64,000 bases of DNA from JAYQKL01 sp049889415 (GTDB lineage: Bacteria > Pseudomonadota > Alphaproteobacteria > RS24). Within the stretch, counting starts at the first letter, position 1, and every line of letters starts with the position of its first letter. Positions 8,583-17,485 of this stretch are shown here, one piece after another. The position numbers and the translations under genes are program-made. The stretch lies in NCBI GenBank assembly GCA_049889415.1, contig JBMHDL010000006.1:186001-250000 (forward strand). The letters are read 5' to 3'. The notes beneath the pieces are model-generated. The model was given only the letters and a program-made list of their open reading frames with translations. It ran no database searches and was not told the DNA's origin.

Positions 8583-9121
8583 TTTCCGTCTTCATCCGGT
8601 TCCAGACCGCCCTGTTTCAGCTTAAGAGCAATTTGCATCCGAATGTCTTCGGCAATGGCTTTTGAGGTGCGCTCACGGGCGTTCAGTTCAGCCTGATCAT
8701 TGGCGAACTCTGAGGCGACTTTGTTATAAGACGCCGCCCGCGTGCTGTTTCCTTTTAGCACGATCCGGCCTGTCTTTATGTCGGACAATGCGTAAGAGAC
8801 GGTTTGCCGGTAATTTGCGCGCGTGACCCGGCTGTCGCGCTCAATGGCAAGATTGGAGACGGATGACACTGACTTAAGCCGCAAGCTGTAGCGCGCCTCG
8901 CCCTTCGCTCCCGTCGTGTTCAACCCCAGAAAGAGGGCATTGGTGACAAGTTGGGCTTCACGATCCTCCGGCGCGTCCACGGAGATGCTGCTCAGGGCGG
9001 CGGCGACATCACTGTCCGGCTTGGAGGCATAAAGCGGCTCGAAACCGCAGCCCGTGAGCATCAGAGCCATCGCAACGATGAAGGAGGCGGCGAGGCCCGA
9101 TTTAAATCTGAATGCTGACAA
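8579..9121 (-). CDS. lptE: LPS-assembly lipoprotein LptE
   Basis: Outer-membrane lipoprotein that plugs the LptD barrel in LPS export. The signal sequence and lipobox read LAASFIVAMALMLTGCGFEPLYA, with the lipidated cysteine followed by the family's GFEPLY. The frame runs upstream inside leuS, but the only start giving a basic n-region (SAFRFKSG) is TTG at 9121-9119, preceded closely by GGGGAGA and overlapping leuS by 20 bp; this gives 180 residues, a normal length. The spacing between the ribosome site and the TTG is short, so the start is a choice, not a proof. It overlaps holA by 4 bp. Confidence 0.88.
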   Translation of the reverse strand: MSAFRFKSGLAASFIVAMALMLTGCGFEPLYASKPDSDVAAALSSISVDAPEDREAQLVTNALFLGLNTTGAKGEARYSLRLKSVSSVSNLAIERDSRVTRANYRQTVSYALSDIKTGRIVLKGNSTRAASYNKVASEFANDQAELNARERTSKAIAEDIRMQIALKLKQGGLEPDEDGK

Positions 9122-11696
9122 TTCTCCCCGGGATGACACGGATGGCTTTGATTTCTTTTCCGGCAAGGGCACTCTCCACTTTTGGGTCCGACAGGGCGGC
9201 CTGACGGACGGTTTCTTCATCAGCATTGGCGGCAACCGTGATTTCGCCACGCTTTTTACCGCCGACCTGAACCGGCAGCGTAATCTCATCTTCCACCAAG
9301 ACGCTTTCATCTGCAAGGGGCCATGGGGCATTTGCGACAAGCCCCTCATGCCCGAGTGCCTGCCAGCCGCTTTCCATAAGATGCGGCACCAATGGTGCGG
9401 CCAGCTGGCACATATAGGTCAAAGCCTGATGCAGAACATCGGGCTGGATGTCATCGTGCTTCAGGGCTTCGGTAATTTTGTTGCTGAATTCATAAAGGCG
9501 CGCCACGACACGGTTAAAGGCCAGCCGGTTCAAATCAGCGGTGATCAGATCAACGGTTTGATGCGTGAATTTGTAGAGATCGAGAGTGGGCCCGTCTGTC
9601 GGTGCCGTCAGTAAGGATTGGGGGGTAAAGCCTTTGGCATTATCCGCATGTTCACTGATCAGCCGCCACAGGCGCTGGATGAATTTATGGGCCGCTTCGA
9701 CTCCGGCCTCCGTCCATTGGACATCCCGGTCGGGCGGGCTGTCTGAAAGCATAAACCAGCGGGCCGTGTCTGCCCCATAGGTTGAAATAATGTCCGTCGG
9801 ATCAATGACATTCTTCTTGGACTTAGACATTTTTTCGACCGCGCCGACCGTGACGGGGGTGTTGGTGTCGGCCTTGAGCACATAGCCGCCATCCTTGGCC
9901 ATGACGTCATCGGGTGCAATCCAGTTGCCGTCCGGGGTCTGATAGGTTTCATGGTTCACCATGCCCTGGGTGAAGAGTCCGGCGAAGGGTTCCTTGGTCT
10001 CCAGGTGGCCGGTGATTTTCATCGCCCGGGCATAAAAACGTGAATATAAAAGGTGGAGAATGGCGTGCTCAATCCCGCCAATATACTGGTCCACCGGCAG
10101 CCAGTAAGCGGCATCCTCAATCCGGGTCGGGCGGTCTCCGGGCTGGCCGGTAAAACGGGCATAATACCAGGAGCTGTCGATGAAGGTGTCGAAGGTGTCG
10201 GTTTCCCGTTCGGCCGGTCCACCGCAGTCAGGGCAGCTTGTCGTTTTCCAGGCAGTGTCGCGTTCCAGCGGGTTGCCGGGCCTGTCAAAGGAAACATCAG
10301 CCGGCAGCTCAACCGGCAAGTCCTGTTTTTTGACCCCGACAATCCCGCAATCCGGGCAGTGGACGACGGGGATAGGGCAGCCCCAATACCTTTGGCGCGA
10401 AATACCCCAGTCGCGCAGGCGAAAATTAACCTTGCGTACGGCCCGCCCGTCCGCCGCCAGGCGTTCGGCAACCGCCTCGAAAGCCTGCTCGGGCGTCATG
10501 CCGTTCAAGAAGTCTGAATTAATCATCGTCCCCGGGCCGGTATAGGCCTGGGTGTCAACAGCATAATCCTGTGCGCTGACTCCATCGGGCAGCTTGGCCG
10601 GCAGGACAACAGCCGTGACCGCACACCCGTATTTCCGGGCGAAATCCAGGTCCCGCTGGTCGTGCGCGGGGCACGCGAAAACAGCACCCGTGCCGTAATC
10701 CATCAGGACAAAATTGGCGACATATACCGGAAGCTCGACGCCCTCCAACAGTGGATGGGCCGCGGTCAGGGAGGTCAGATAGCCCTTTTTCTCACCCGCC
10801 TCAATGTCGGCGACACTTGTGCCTCCGCGGGCACAATCGTCCCGAAAGGCCTGCAGGTCAGGATTGGTCTCGGCAAGCTTTTTGGTCAGCGGATGGTCAG
10901 GAGACAGCGCTAAAAAACTGGCGCCATAAAGCGTATCTGGCCGGGTGGTGTAAACCTCAACCGTATCCTCCCCTTGCGGCGCCCCTGTCAGGGTAAAGGT
11001 AATCTGCAGGCCTTCTGAGCGGCCAATCCAGTTTTTTTGCATTGTCCTGACCTTTTCCGGCCAGCGCTCAAGCGTGTCCAGATCAGCCAGAAGTTCTTCT
11101 GCATAATCGGAGATTTTCAGGAACCATTGGGTCAGGTTTTTCTGCTCAACCGGTGCACCGGATCGCCAGCCGCACCCGTCCACAACCTGTTCATTGGCGA
11201 GCACGGTCTGGTCAACGGGATCCCAATTGACGACGCTCTCGCGGCGGTCAACCAGCCCGGCCTCCAGAAAATCAAGGAACATTGCCTGTTCATGCCGGTA
11301 ATAGTCCGGATCACAGGTTGCGAATTCCCGGCTCCAGTCAATGGCGAGGCCCATGCTTTTCAGCTGGTCGCGCATTGTGTCAATATTCTGATAGGTCCAT
11401 TTTTTCGGATGGACGTTTTTTTCCATGGCCGCGTTTTCAGCCGGCATGCCGAAGGCGTCCCACCCCATCGGGTGCAGGACGTGAAACCCCTGCGCTTTTT
11501 TGAAACGTGCAATGACGTCCCCCATGGCATAATTGCGCACATGCCCCATATGAATCCGGCCTGACGGATAGGGGAACATTTCCAGGACATAATATTTTGG
11601 CCGCTTGTCATCTGATGAGCCGGCGGTGAAGCAGTTATGGTCGGCCCAGGCAGTTTGCCAATGCGGCTCTGTTTCCTGCGGATTATAGCGGGACAT
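9102..11696 (-). CDS. leuS: leucyl-tRNA synthetase LeuS
   Basis: Charges tRNA-Leu. The 864-residue protein is full length for the bacterial type. The class I signature is MFPYPSGRIHMGHVRNY (HMGH near residue 50), and KMSKS occurs in VEKMSKSKKNVIDPTD near residue 625. The CP1 editing domain carries TTRPDTLYGASF, and two CxxC zinc-type pairs occur in VHCPDCGIVGV and SCPDCGG. It starts 29 bp downstream of the DUF3576 gene and overlaps lptE, so DUF3576-leuS-lptE-holA looks like one transcript, as in many Alphaproteobacteria. Confidence 0.98.
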   Translation of the reverse strand: MSRYNPQETEPHWQTAWADHNCFTAGSSDDKRPKYYVLEMFPYPSGRIHMGHVRNYAMGDVIARFKKAQGFHVLHPMGWDAFGMPAENAAMEKNVHPKKWTYQNIDTMRDQLKSMGLAIDWSREFATCDPDYYRHEQAMFLDFLEAGLVDRRESVVNWDPVDQTVLANEQVVDGCGWRSGAPVEQKNLTQWFLKISDYAEELLADLDTLERWPEKVRTMQKNWIGRSEGLQITFTLTGAPQGEDTVEVYTTRPDTLYGASFLALSPDHPLTKKLAETNPDLQAFRDDCARGGTSVADIEAGEKKGYLTSLTAAHPLLEGVELPVYVANFVLMDYGTGAVFACPAHDQRDLDFARKYGCAVTAVVLPAKLPDGVSAQDYAVDTQAYTGPGTMINSDFLNGMTPEQAFEAVAERLAADGRAVRKVNFRLRDWGISRQRYWGCPIPVVHCPDCGIVGVKKQDLPVELPADVSFDRPGNPLERDTAWKTTSCPDCGGPAERETDTFDTFIDSSWYYARFTGQPGDRPTRIEDAAYWLPVDQYIGGIEHAILHLLYSRFYARAMKITGHLETKEPFAGLFTQGMVNHETYQTPDGNWIAPDDVMAKDGGYVLKADTNTPVTVGAVEKMSKSKKNVIDPTDIISTYGADTARWFMLSDSPPDRDVQWTEAGVEAAHKFIQRLWRLISEHADNAKGFTPQSLLTAPTDGPTLDLYKFTHQTVDLITADLNRLAFNRVVARLYEFSNKITEALKHDDIQPDVLHQALTYMCQLAAPLVPHLMESGWQALGHEGLVANAPWPLADESVLVEDEITLPVQVGGKKRGEITVAANADEETVRQAALSDPKVESALAGKEIKAIRVIPGRIVSIQI

Positions 11697-11725
11697 GGGT
11701 GTCAGCCTGTTGCATGGAGGTTGGC

Positions 11726-12265
11726 TTACTGGCCGGCGTCAACGGTCGCAATGCGCATTTCGCGGGCCCGTGTCAGAATGGCGTTTTCGAGCTTGCGGGC
11801 GGTTTCATCGGAGGCGGTGGCATCAACCCAGGATCCGTCGGAGCGGGTCTGGCGGAAAACGCTGACGCGCAGGCCGTCGGCCCGCAACCGTTTATCGAGA
11901 ATATAAACCGTGACTTTCACGCGCTCATCCGGCGTTGCGGGGTCGGCATACCAGTCGGAAATGATCACACCGCCAAACGGATCGGCGGATTGCAGCGGCA
12001 AAAAGGAAATCGCGTCCAATGTGGCGCGCCACAAATAACCGTTCACGCCGATGCTGCCGGTGGCCGGTGCCTCTTCTTGGCCACCAAACAGGCGGAAACC
12101 GCCGGAAAACAAGCCGCCCTCGTCTTCCTTGGCCGTGGTTTCGCCGGGATAGACAGTGTCCTTATCACCGCCGCCACAGGCCATCAGGGCCAAAGGCAGG
12201 GCGCAGACAATAACGCGGCTCAGTTTCGTGACGGACCAATTGGAGTGCGAGGACAAAAAGGACAT
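11726..12265 (-). CDS. DUF3576-family putative lipoprotein
   Basis: The N-terminus has a signal sequence ending in a lipobox, CALPLALMACGGG, so it is probably lipidated and outer-membrane attached. The body carries the DUF3576 core: IGVNGYLWRATLDAISFLPL, ADPFGGVIISDWYADP, and VTVYILDKRLRADGLRVSVFRQ. The function of the family is unknown, but its place directly ahead of leuS and lptE is conserved in Alphaproteobacteria. I use the ATG at 12265 (MSFLSS); an ATG at 12292 would add nine residues. Neither has a strong ribosome site. Confidence 0.85.
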   Translation of the reverse strand: MSFLSSHSNWSVTKLSRVIVCALPLALMACGGGDKDTVYPGETTAKEDEGGLFSGGFRLFGGQEEAPATGSIGVNGYLWRATLDAISFLPLQSADPFGGVIISDWYADPATPDERVKVTVYILDKRLRADGLRVSVFRQTRSDGSWVDATASDETARKLENAILTRAREMRIATVDAGQ

Positions 12266-12351
12266 GCGGGTACCCAAAAAAAGATCATTCATTCAGCCAG
12301 ACCATAGCATATCCAGCTTCGACTTAAAGCCTGAAAATGCCGGTTTGCTGA

Positions 12352-12933
12352 TTATCCGGCCGATTTTGGCCGCCAGTCACCGATGGCGGCATATCCTTGG
12401 TGGCCGACATTTGTGAGACGCCTGTGCGCGGCGGCGGACATACCGCCAAGGGCCAGAACAGGGAGGCGGGCGGCTGTGATCCAATGCGCCATTTTGACCG
12501 GCCCAAGGGAAGCTTTGTCAATCCCGCTTTGCGTTGCAAAAACCGGCGAGACAAAGGCGGCGTCGACGCCGGCCTCGGCGGCGGCGAAAATCGCCCCGGG
12601 ACTATGGGCCGCCGCGGTGATGAGTGCGGCGGGGTTGGCCGCCCTGACCCTCGTGAAACTGCGGCGCAGCCGAGGCATTAATGCCTGCGGGCAATGCAGA
12701 CCGGCCTTGTGGCGGAGGGCAAGGTCAGGATCTGCTGCAATCAGAAAGGTGAGGCCAAGCGCTTGGCACATCTGCGCCATATTGGCCGCCAGATCCCGGC
12801 GGAGCGGATTATCGTAATCCCGCAGAATCACGCCCGCTCCCCGCGGAAGAGATCGGCAGACCTGCCGCCATTCCGGTACCCGGGTGCAGTCGGAAAAAAA
12901 GAAGCGGTTCGGTAGAGGGGGCGTGTGGGGCAT
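12352..12933 (-). CDS. TenI/ThiE-like (thiamine phosphate synthase family) protein
   Basis: A 193-residue TIM-barrel protein of the thiamine phosphate synthase/TenI superfamily. Visible matches are the first strand (RFFFSD), GAGVILRDYD, FLIAADPDLALRHKAGLHCP, ALITAAAHSPGAIFAAAEAGVDAAFVSPVF and LPVLALGGMSAA. The usual ThiE substrate residues are only partly present, and no other thi gene lies nearby, so it may be a TenI-like relative and not a true synthase. The start at 12933 (MPHTPPLP) is chosen over the upstream open frame, which would run into yggS on the other strand. Confidence 0.75.
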   Translation of the reverse strand: MPHTPPLPNRFFFSDCTRVPEWRQVCRSLPRGAGVILRDYDNPLRRDLAANMAQMCQALGLTFLIAADPDLALRHKAGLHCPQALMPRLRRSFTRVRAANPAALITAAAHSPGAIFAAAEAGVDAAFVSPVFATQSGIDKASLGPVKMAHWITAARLPVLALGGMSAAAHRRLTNVGHQGYAAIGDWRPKSAG

Positions 12934-13027
12934 GATACGGTGAATTCGACTTGATGGTGCCAGCGACAATCTTATATGGTCATCATAAGAAGGCCATAGG
13001 CAAAAACCAACAAAATCCAACCAACAA

Positions 13028-13750
13028 ATGCTGGATATGGAAAACATGACGGAACATCAGAATATACCTTCCTCGGATGAAGCCGCCGCCCTTGCCCGCT
13101 TGGACGCGGTGCGTGCGGGCATGGCTCAAAAACTTGACGCCTGCGGCCGGCTGCCGGCGGATGTGACGCTGATTGCCGTCTCGAAAACCTTTCCTGAGGA
13201 ACATATCCGCCCTGTTCTTGCGGCTGGGCACAGGGTGTTCGGGGAAAACAGGGTGCAGGAGTCCGAACAGAAATGGCCGGCGCTGAAGGCGGCGTATCCG
13301 GATGTCGAGCTGCATTTGATCGGCGCCCTGCAATCCAAAAAAACCGCCCAAGCTGTTGCCTTGTTTGACGCCATTCACAGTCTGGACCGTGAAAAACTTG
13401 CCGCAAAACTTGCCGATGAAATTCAGAGCCAGGGGCGTCATCCGCACTTATTTGTTCAGGTCAATACCGGTGATGAACCGCAAAAGGCCGGCATCGGGCT
13501 GACAGCCCTGGACGGGTTTGTCGATTTGTGCCGGACACAATATGGCCTCACCATCTCCGGCTTGATGTGCCTGCCTCCTGTCAGTGATGTGCCGGCGCCG
13601 CATTTTGCCCTGCTGCAAAAACGTGCTGAAGGGCTTGGCCTGCCCTGTTTAAGTATGGGAATGAGCGCTGATTTTGAGGATGCGTTGGCATTTGGCGCCA
13701 CGCATGTGCGGTTGGGCACGGCTATTTTCGGACCGCGCACCAGGGGCTGA
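13028..13750 (+). CDS. yggS: YggS family PLP-homeostasis protein
   Basis: PLP-binding protein of the alanine racemase N-terminal fold that balances cellular pyridoxal phosphate. The PLP lysine is in VTLIAVSKTFPEEHI; GENRVQE, WHLIGALQSKK-type sequence (VELHLIGALQSKKTAQA), QVNTGDEPQKAGI, GLMCLPP and LSMGMSADFEDAL-GATHVRLGTAIFG follow in family order. Three ATG codons compete (13028, 13037, 13046); the longest gives 240 residues and 13046 gives 234. The 3' end overlaps the convergent L,D-transpeptidase gene by 29 bp. Confidence 0.93.
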   Translation: MLDMENMTEHQNIPSSDEAAALARLDAVRAGMAQKLDACGRLPADVTLIAVSKTFPEEHIRPVLAAGHRVFGENRVQESEQKWPALKAAYPDVELHLIGALQSKKTAQAVALFDAIHSLDREKLAAKLADEIQSQGRHPHLFVQVNTGDEPQKAGIGLTALDGFVDLCRTQYGLTISGLMCLPPVSDVPAPHFALLQKRAEGLGLPCLSMGMSADFEDALAFGATHVRLGTAIFGPRTRG

Positions 13751-14261
13751 TTGTCATCTCCATACCCGGGGCTAGCCGGGGCCAAATCTCGCACATATCG
13801 GAGCGGCTGACGGCGATACACCCTTCGGTCGGCCCATAATCAGCGCTAGCCAGATGGAAAAAAATGGCGCTGCCGCGGCCGGGCCGGGGGGTGATGTCGT
13901 TATAACCGAGCGGAATGATGACGTCATAAACCTCGTCATGGCGCCATAATTTTTCATGGCTCCAGCGCCGCGGCAATCTTATGTTCTGGTTGTAAAGCGG
14001 GTCGCGCGGATCATCCGACCAGCCTTCATCGCGGCCCAGCATCCGGCGGGGGAACAGGCCGCCCGCTAGCGTCGCGCCGGGCGTGTCGGGGCGCAGCAGC
14101 GCGCGGCGGAGCGGGAATGTCCCGGCGGGCGTGCACCCGTCACCTTCACTCTTGTTGCGGGTGACGCCGCCGCGACCAAGCGCACAGGCATAGCTCCGGC
14201 CGAGAAACCGCAAAATGCCGCGTGAGGGGGTGTCCTTAAAGGCTGTGACAAACAGGGCCAT
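13722..14261 (-). CDS. L,D-transpeptidase (YkuD) family protein
   Basis: The 179-residue protein carries the YkuD catalytic pattern: a histidine in IFFHLA (His136) and the cysteine in GPTEGCIAVS (Cys148), the nucleophile that in this family forms or cleaves 3-3 peptidoglycan crosslinks. SEGDGCTPAGTFPLR near residue 40 matches the conserved GDGRTPAG-type entry to the domain. I see no signal peptide or membrane segment, which is odd for a wall enzyme; export may use another route, or the substrate may be cytoplasmic. It overlaps the yggS 3' end. Confidence 0.85.
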   Translation of the reverse strand: MALFVTAFKDTPSRGILRFLGRSYACALGRGGVTRNKSEGDGCTPAGTFPLRRALLRPDTPGATLAGGLFPRRMLGRDEGWSDDPRDPLYNQNIRLPRRWSHEKLWRHDEVYDVIIPLGYNDITPRPGRGSAIFFHLASADYGPTEGCIAVSRSDMCEIWPRLAPGMEMTISPWCAVRK

Positions 14262-14361
14262 GGTTCACTATACCCTGTTTGCCGGCGCCGGCATAAATTA
14301 AGTCTGACAAGTCTGAAATTTCTTGAGATAATATCTAATCTGGAACTTATCTTGGTGCGTT

Positions 14362-15066
14362 ATGAGTCAAACCCGCAAAATTCTGATCGTTGAAGACGAT
14401 GACGTCATGATTGAAACGCTGGAGGAACAGCTCGCGTTACATGATGAATTTGAGACATTTACCGCCCAAACCGCCAAACAGGCATTGGAGGCGGCCAAAA
14501 CGACAGCGCCCGACCTAGTCCTCATGGATGTCGGTCTGCCTGATCAGGATGGCCGCGAAACCTGCAAATTAATGCGTAAGGCAGGCCTGCAGGCTCCGGT
14601 CATCATGTTGACCGGGGCGGACTCGGATGCAGATACGATTCTCGGTCTCGAGGCCGGGGCCAATGACTATGTCACCAAACCGTTTCGTTTCGGCGTGCTC
14701 CTGGCGCGTATGCGGGCCCAGCTGCGACAGCACGAGCAGACGGAGGCGGCGAATTTCACCATCGCGCAATACAGGTTTTTACCGGCACAGAAAGTGCTCG
14801 TGGATGAGCAGGCCAAGAAAATCCGCCTGACTGAAAAAGAGACCAATATACTCAAGCATTTGTTGCGGGCGGATGCAGGGGTGGTGCATCGTGACACGCT
14901 TCTTGAGGAGGTCTGGGGCTATAATTCAGGTGTCACGACCCATACCTTAGAGACCCATATTTACCGGTTGCGGCAAAAAATCGAAACGGATCCGTCCAAA
15001 GCGGAAATTCTGGTGACGGAGGCCGGAGGATACCGTTTGAACGCGGCGCCGGTCGTCGATAAATAA
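14362..15066 (+). CDS. OmpR-type response regulator
   Basis: A two-component transcription factor of 234 residues. The receiver domain has the acidic pair in VEDDD, the phospho-acceptor Asp56 in LVLMDVGLPDQDG, the threonine in VIMLTGAD and Lys106 in DYVTKPF. The C-terminal winged helix shows LTEKETNILKHLLRADAGVVHRDTLLEEVWGY, then THTLETHIYRLRQKIE and GGYRL. No histidine kinase is encoded next to it, so the partner is elsewhere. A small DUF1737 gene follows 20 bp downstream on the same strand. Confidence 0.92.
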   Translation: MSQTRKILIVEDDDVMIETLEEQLALHDEFETFTAQTAKQALEAAKTTAPDLVLMDVGLPDQDGRETCKLMRKAGLQAPVIMLTGADSDADTILGLEAGANDYVTKPFRFGVLLARMRAQLRQHEQTEAANFTIAQYRFLPAQKVLVDEQAKKIRLTEKETNILKHLLRADAGVVHRDTLLEEVWGYNSGVTTHTLETHIYRLRQKIETDPSKAEILVTEAGGYRLNAAPVVDK

Positions 15067-15086
15067 GGAGTGCGGGAGGCGTCTGG

Positions 15087-15281
15087 ATGGGCGAGAGCAG
15101 AAAACGATATAAACTTTTGACCGGGACCGATGACGCTGCGTTCTGCCAGCGCGTTTCCGACCATCTTGCCGATGGTTACGAGCTTTACGGGCCGCCCTTG
15201 ATGGAAATTCTTCCCGACGGGACCGTCAAGACCGGACAGGCCGTGCAGCTTAAGCCGGCCCCCCCTAGTTCAGGTCAATAA
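15087..15281 (+). CDS. DUF1737 domain protein
   Basis: A 64-residue protein with the DUF1737 pattern: YKLLTGTDDAAFCQRVSDHL, then GYELYGPPLMEI and TGQAVQ. Members are small soluble proteins of unknown function. It follows the response regulator by 20 bp and may share its transcript. Its last 17 bp overlap the convergent xth gene. Confidence 0.8.
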   Translation: MGESRKRYKLLTGTDDAAFCQRVSDHLADGYELYGPPLMEILPDGTVKTGQAVQLKPAPPSSGQ

Positions 15282-16065
15282 TCACCGGTGCGTGATCAGA
15301 CGGCCTTTCCCAACCGCGGGCGTCAGTCCTGATGCGGTATGCTTTGACCTGCTGCGACAGCCCCGGACTGGCCCAGATATGATCAAGCCGGCGGCCCCGG
15401 TTGGAGCTGAGCCAGTCACGGGCGCGGTAACTCCACCAGGAATACAGCTTCTCCTCCTCGGGGACAAAGCGGCGGGCAATATCCTCCCAATTGAAGGCGG
15501 CCCGGACATCGGCCAGTCGTTCCCGCTCAATGGCGGTGTGACTGACGACATTTTTCAGCTGCTTCGAAGACCACACATCATGTTCGAAAGGCGCAATGTT
15601 GAGATCCCCGAGCAGCACCTTCTGTGCGGTTTTCCTGCTCTTGGCTTTCTTGAACATAGCCTCCATTTCAGCCAGAAAATCAAGTTTGTGGCCGAATTTT
15701 TCATTGATGTCCCGATCCGGTTCATCCCCGCCCGCCGGGACATAAAAATTGTGCACGCTCAAGGGCGCCCCCTTGTAGTCATAAACGGTCTCGATATGGC
15801 GGCCATCCTGGCGCCCGCAAAACTCTACGGCCTTTTGCTTCACCAGCGGTACCCGGCTGATGGTTGCAACGCCGTGATAGCCCTTGATGCCGTTTTTGGC
15901 GATATGATTGTAGCCAAGCTTGGTAAAGTTTTTTTCCGGAAAGCTGTCATTCGGACATTTGGTTTCCTGCAGACACAAAATGTCGGGCTTTTCCTCTTTG
16001 ATCAATTGTTCGACCAAGCCGATGCGCAACCGCACCGAATTAATGTTCCAGCTGATGATACGCAT
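15265..16065 (-). CDS. xth: exodeoxyribonuclease III (AP endonuclease)
   Basis: Base-excision-repair nuclease of the exonuclease III/endonuclease-exonuclease-phosphatase fold. Its 266 residues contain SWNINSVRLR, CLQETKCPNDSFP (metal-binding glutamate), GYHGVATIS, GDLNIAPFEHDVW (catalytic Asp and Asn), GRRLDHIWAS and the terminal SDHAPVIIDLN (catalytic Asp-His). The order and length are standard. Confidence 0.96.
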   Translation of the reverse strand: MRIISWNINSVRLRIGLVEQLIKEEKPDILCLQETKCPNDSFPEKNFTKLGYNHIAKNGIKGYHGVATISRVPLVKQKAVEFCGRQDGRHIETVYDYKGAPLSVHNFYVPAGGDEPDRDINEKFGHKLDFLAEMEAMFKKAKSRKTAQKVLLGDLNIAPFEHDVWSSKQLKNVVSHTAIERERLADVRAAFNWEDIARRFVPEEEKLYSWWSYRARDWLSSNRGRRLDHIWASPGLSQQVKAYRIRTDARGWERPSDHAPVIIDLN

Positions 16066-16080
16066 GCCCCACCCCGTGTC

Positions 16081-16773
16081 TTAAAAAATGTTAAAGCTTT
16101 GACCAACCAATGATACCGGCCACCGCCCCTGCTCAAACAGCCGGAACCGCAGCATGAGCGGGTGGCCCTCTATGTCCTCATCGGTCAGTTCCGCGCCTTC
16201 GGTCATGGCCCGTGCGGCCAGCCCGGCAATGGCCAGCGCTCCGCCATGGCAGGCCTGCTGAACGGCTCCCAATGCCAGCTTGCCGTAAATATCGGCGCTT
16301 TCGTCACCATAATAGAGCGCTTCCTCGAGGCAGTTTTCTGATGTTTCGGTGACCGCTCCGGCCATATGCGTCAGCAGAACCCCGAGGCCTTCTTCGCTGA
16401 CCACCTGCAGGGCATCCTGCATCAAGCCGGCGCGCAACTGTTCCTCAACCTCCCAGGCATGCGAATTCATATCAAGGCTCTCTGCAGCTGATGCGGCATC
16501 CTCCCAGTCCGGCAACAGGGCGATTTCAGCCTCAGGAAAACCCAGACCGTCCATATACATGCGGGCGTCTAACAGGCTGCTCCGGCCCAGCGGTTCGCCC
16601 AGGGACTCAAACCAGTTCACCCGAAGGGTGCGGTCAGTGAAATTCCTCAAAAGGGCGAGCACGGGCATTTCCGCCTCAAGATTTTGCAGCAGCCCGGCAT
16701 CAGCCGCCTCTTCTCCCGCATCGGTGTGCCGGTCGTCGGTCATGGCGGGTTCATTGGTGTTGTCTTGAGTCAT
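16081..16773 (-). CDS. conserved-position hypothetical protein
   Basis: I do not recognise this 230-residue, acidic, helix-rich protein. It has no signal peptide, membrane segment or clear motif. The N-terminal 35 residues are polar and low in complexity (many D, E and A); the rest alternates amphipathic helices (LLTHMAGAVTETSENCLEEALYYGDESADI) and ends in VGQSFNIF. It lies between xth and lolA on the same strand, 15 bp upstream of xth, and is probably cotranscribed with both. Confidence 0.7.
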   Translation of the reverse strand: MTQDNTNEPAMTDDRHTDAGEEAADAGLLQNLEAEMPVLALLRNFTDRTLRVNWFESLGEPLGRSSLLDARMYMDGLGFPEAEIALLPDWEDAASAAESLDMNSHAWEVEEQLRAGLMQDALQVVSEEGLGVLLTHMAGAVTETSENCLEEALYYGDESADIYGKLALGAVQQACHGGALAIAGLAARAMTEGAELTDEDIEGHPLMLRFRLFEQGRWPVSLVGQSFNIF

Positions 16774-16793
16774 TAAGGGTGGTCCTGTGGGGC

Positions 16794-17483
16794 TTATCTG
16801 CGCGGCCCCCGCTTGCGGCGGTAGTCGAGCTTGAATTCCTGATCATCTATATCACTTCTGGGCCGCAGGTCACGCAATAAAACTGTTACGACCTGACCCT
16901 GTGCGTCCACCACGCGCCAGCCGCGAAGCAATGTCGGACCGGTTTCAAACACCATGTAAAGGCGCCCGGGTATGTTCTGTTCTGGATCCTGCAGCAGCAA
17001 TTCGGCGAGACCGGCATTATGCGTGACGCTGATGACGGCGTCCTGTTCGGCCAGGGCATTTTCACCAGCAAAAAACAGCGGCAAGGGGGTGGCCGATACC
17101 GGATAGGTTGCAGGCGTTTTGCCTGCGGCCTCCTGAATGTAGAGGGTGCTGCCGTCAACCATGATGATTTGTGTCAGCGGGCTGTCATAGGTGAATTTAA
17201 GGCGCCCAGGGGTGCGGTACAAAAAGGCGCCTTGTGATGTCGCCCCGTCGGGACTGATTTGAATGAAATGGCCCTCAAGTCCGCCAAGCCCCTGAATATA
17301 GGCGGTCAGGTCGTCGAGCAGGCTTTGCTCCTGCGCCGTCCATTTGGCGTCCGGCCTGCCGGTTGGCGATGCGGCGGTGACAGATAATGGCCAAATCAGG
17401 AGCAGCAGGGCCCCCAGGATTGGCAAGATCGGCAGTGTCGCCCCTCTCCTTGTGTTTATGCGAGGTTCTGGCATCTGTTGCAT
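16794..17483 (-). CDS. lolA: outer-membrane lipoprotein carrier LolA
   Basis: Periplasmic chaperone that ferries lipoproteins from LolCDE to the outer membrane. The 229-residue protein has an N-terminal hydrophobic signal (LPILPILGALLLLIWPLSVTAAS) and then the LolA fold: LEGHFIQISPDGATSQGAFLYRTPGRLKFTYDSP, IIMVDGSTLYIQE and the C-terminal LRPRSDIDDQEFKLD. It begins 2 bp after the ftsK stop, so the two are cotranscribed. Confidence 0.93.
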   Translation of the reverse strand: MQQMPEPRINTRRGATLPILPILGALLLLIWPLSVTAASPTGRPDAKWTAQEQSLLDDLTAYIQGLGGLEGHFIQISPDGATSQGAFLYRTPGRLKFTYDSPLTQIIMVDGSTLYIQEAAGKTPATYPVSATPLPLFFAGENALAEQDAVISVTHNAGLAELLLQDPEQNIPGRLYMVFETGPTLLRGWRVVDAQGQVVTVLLRDLRPRSDIDDQEFKLDYRRKRGPRR

Positions 17484-17485
17484 GG

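Noticed and set aside
9122..9349. N-terminal extension of lptE reaching 76 codons into leuS
   Set aside because: It is an out-of-frame reading of leuS and would place the lipoprotein signal sequence internally.
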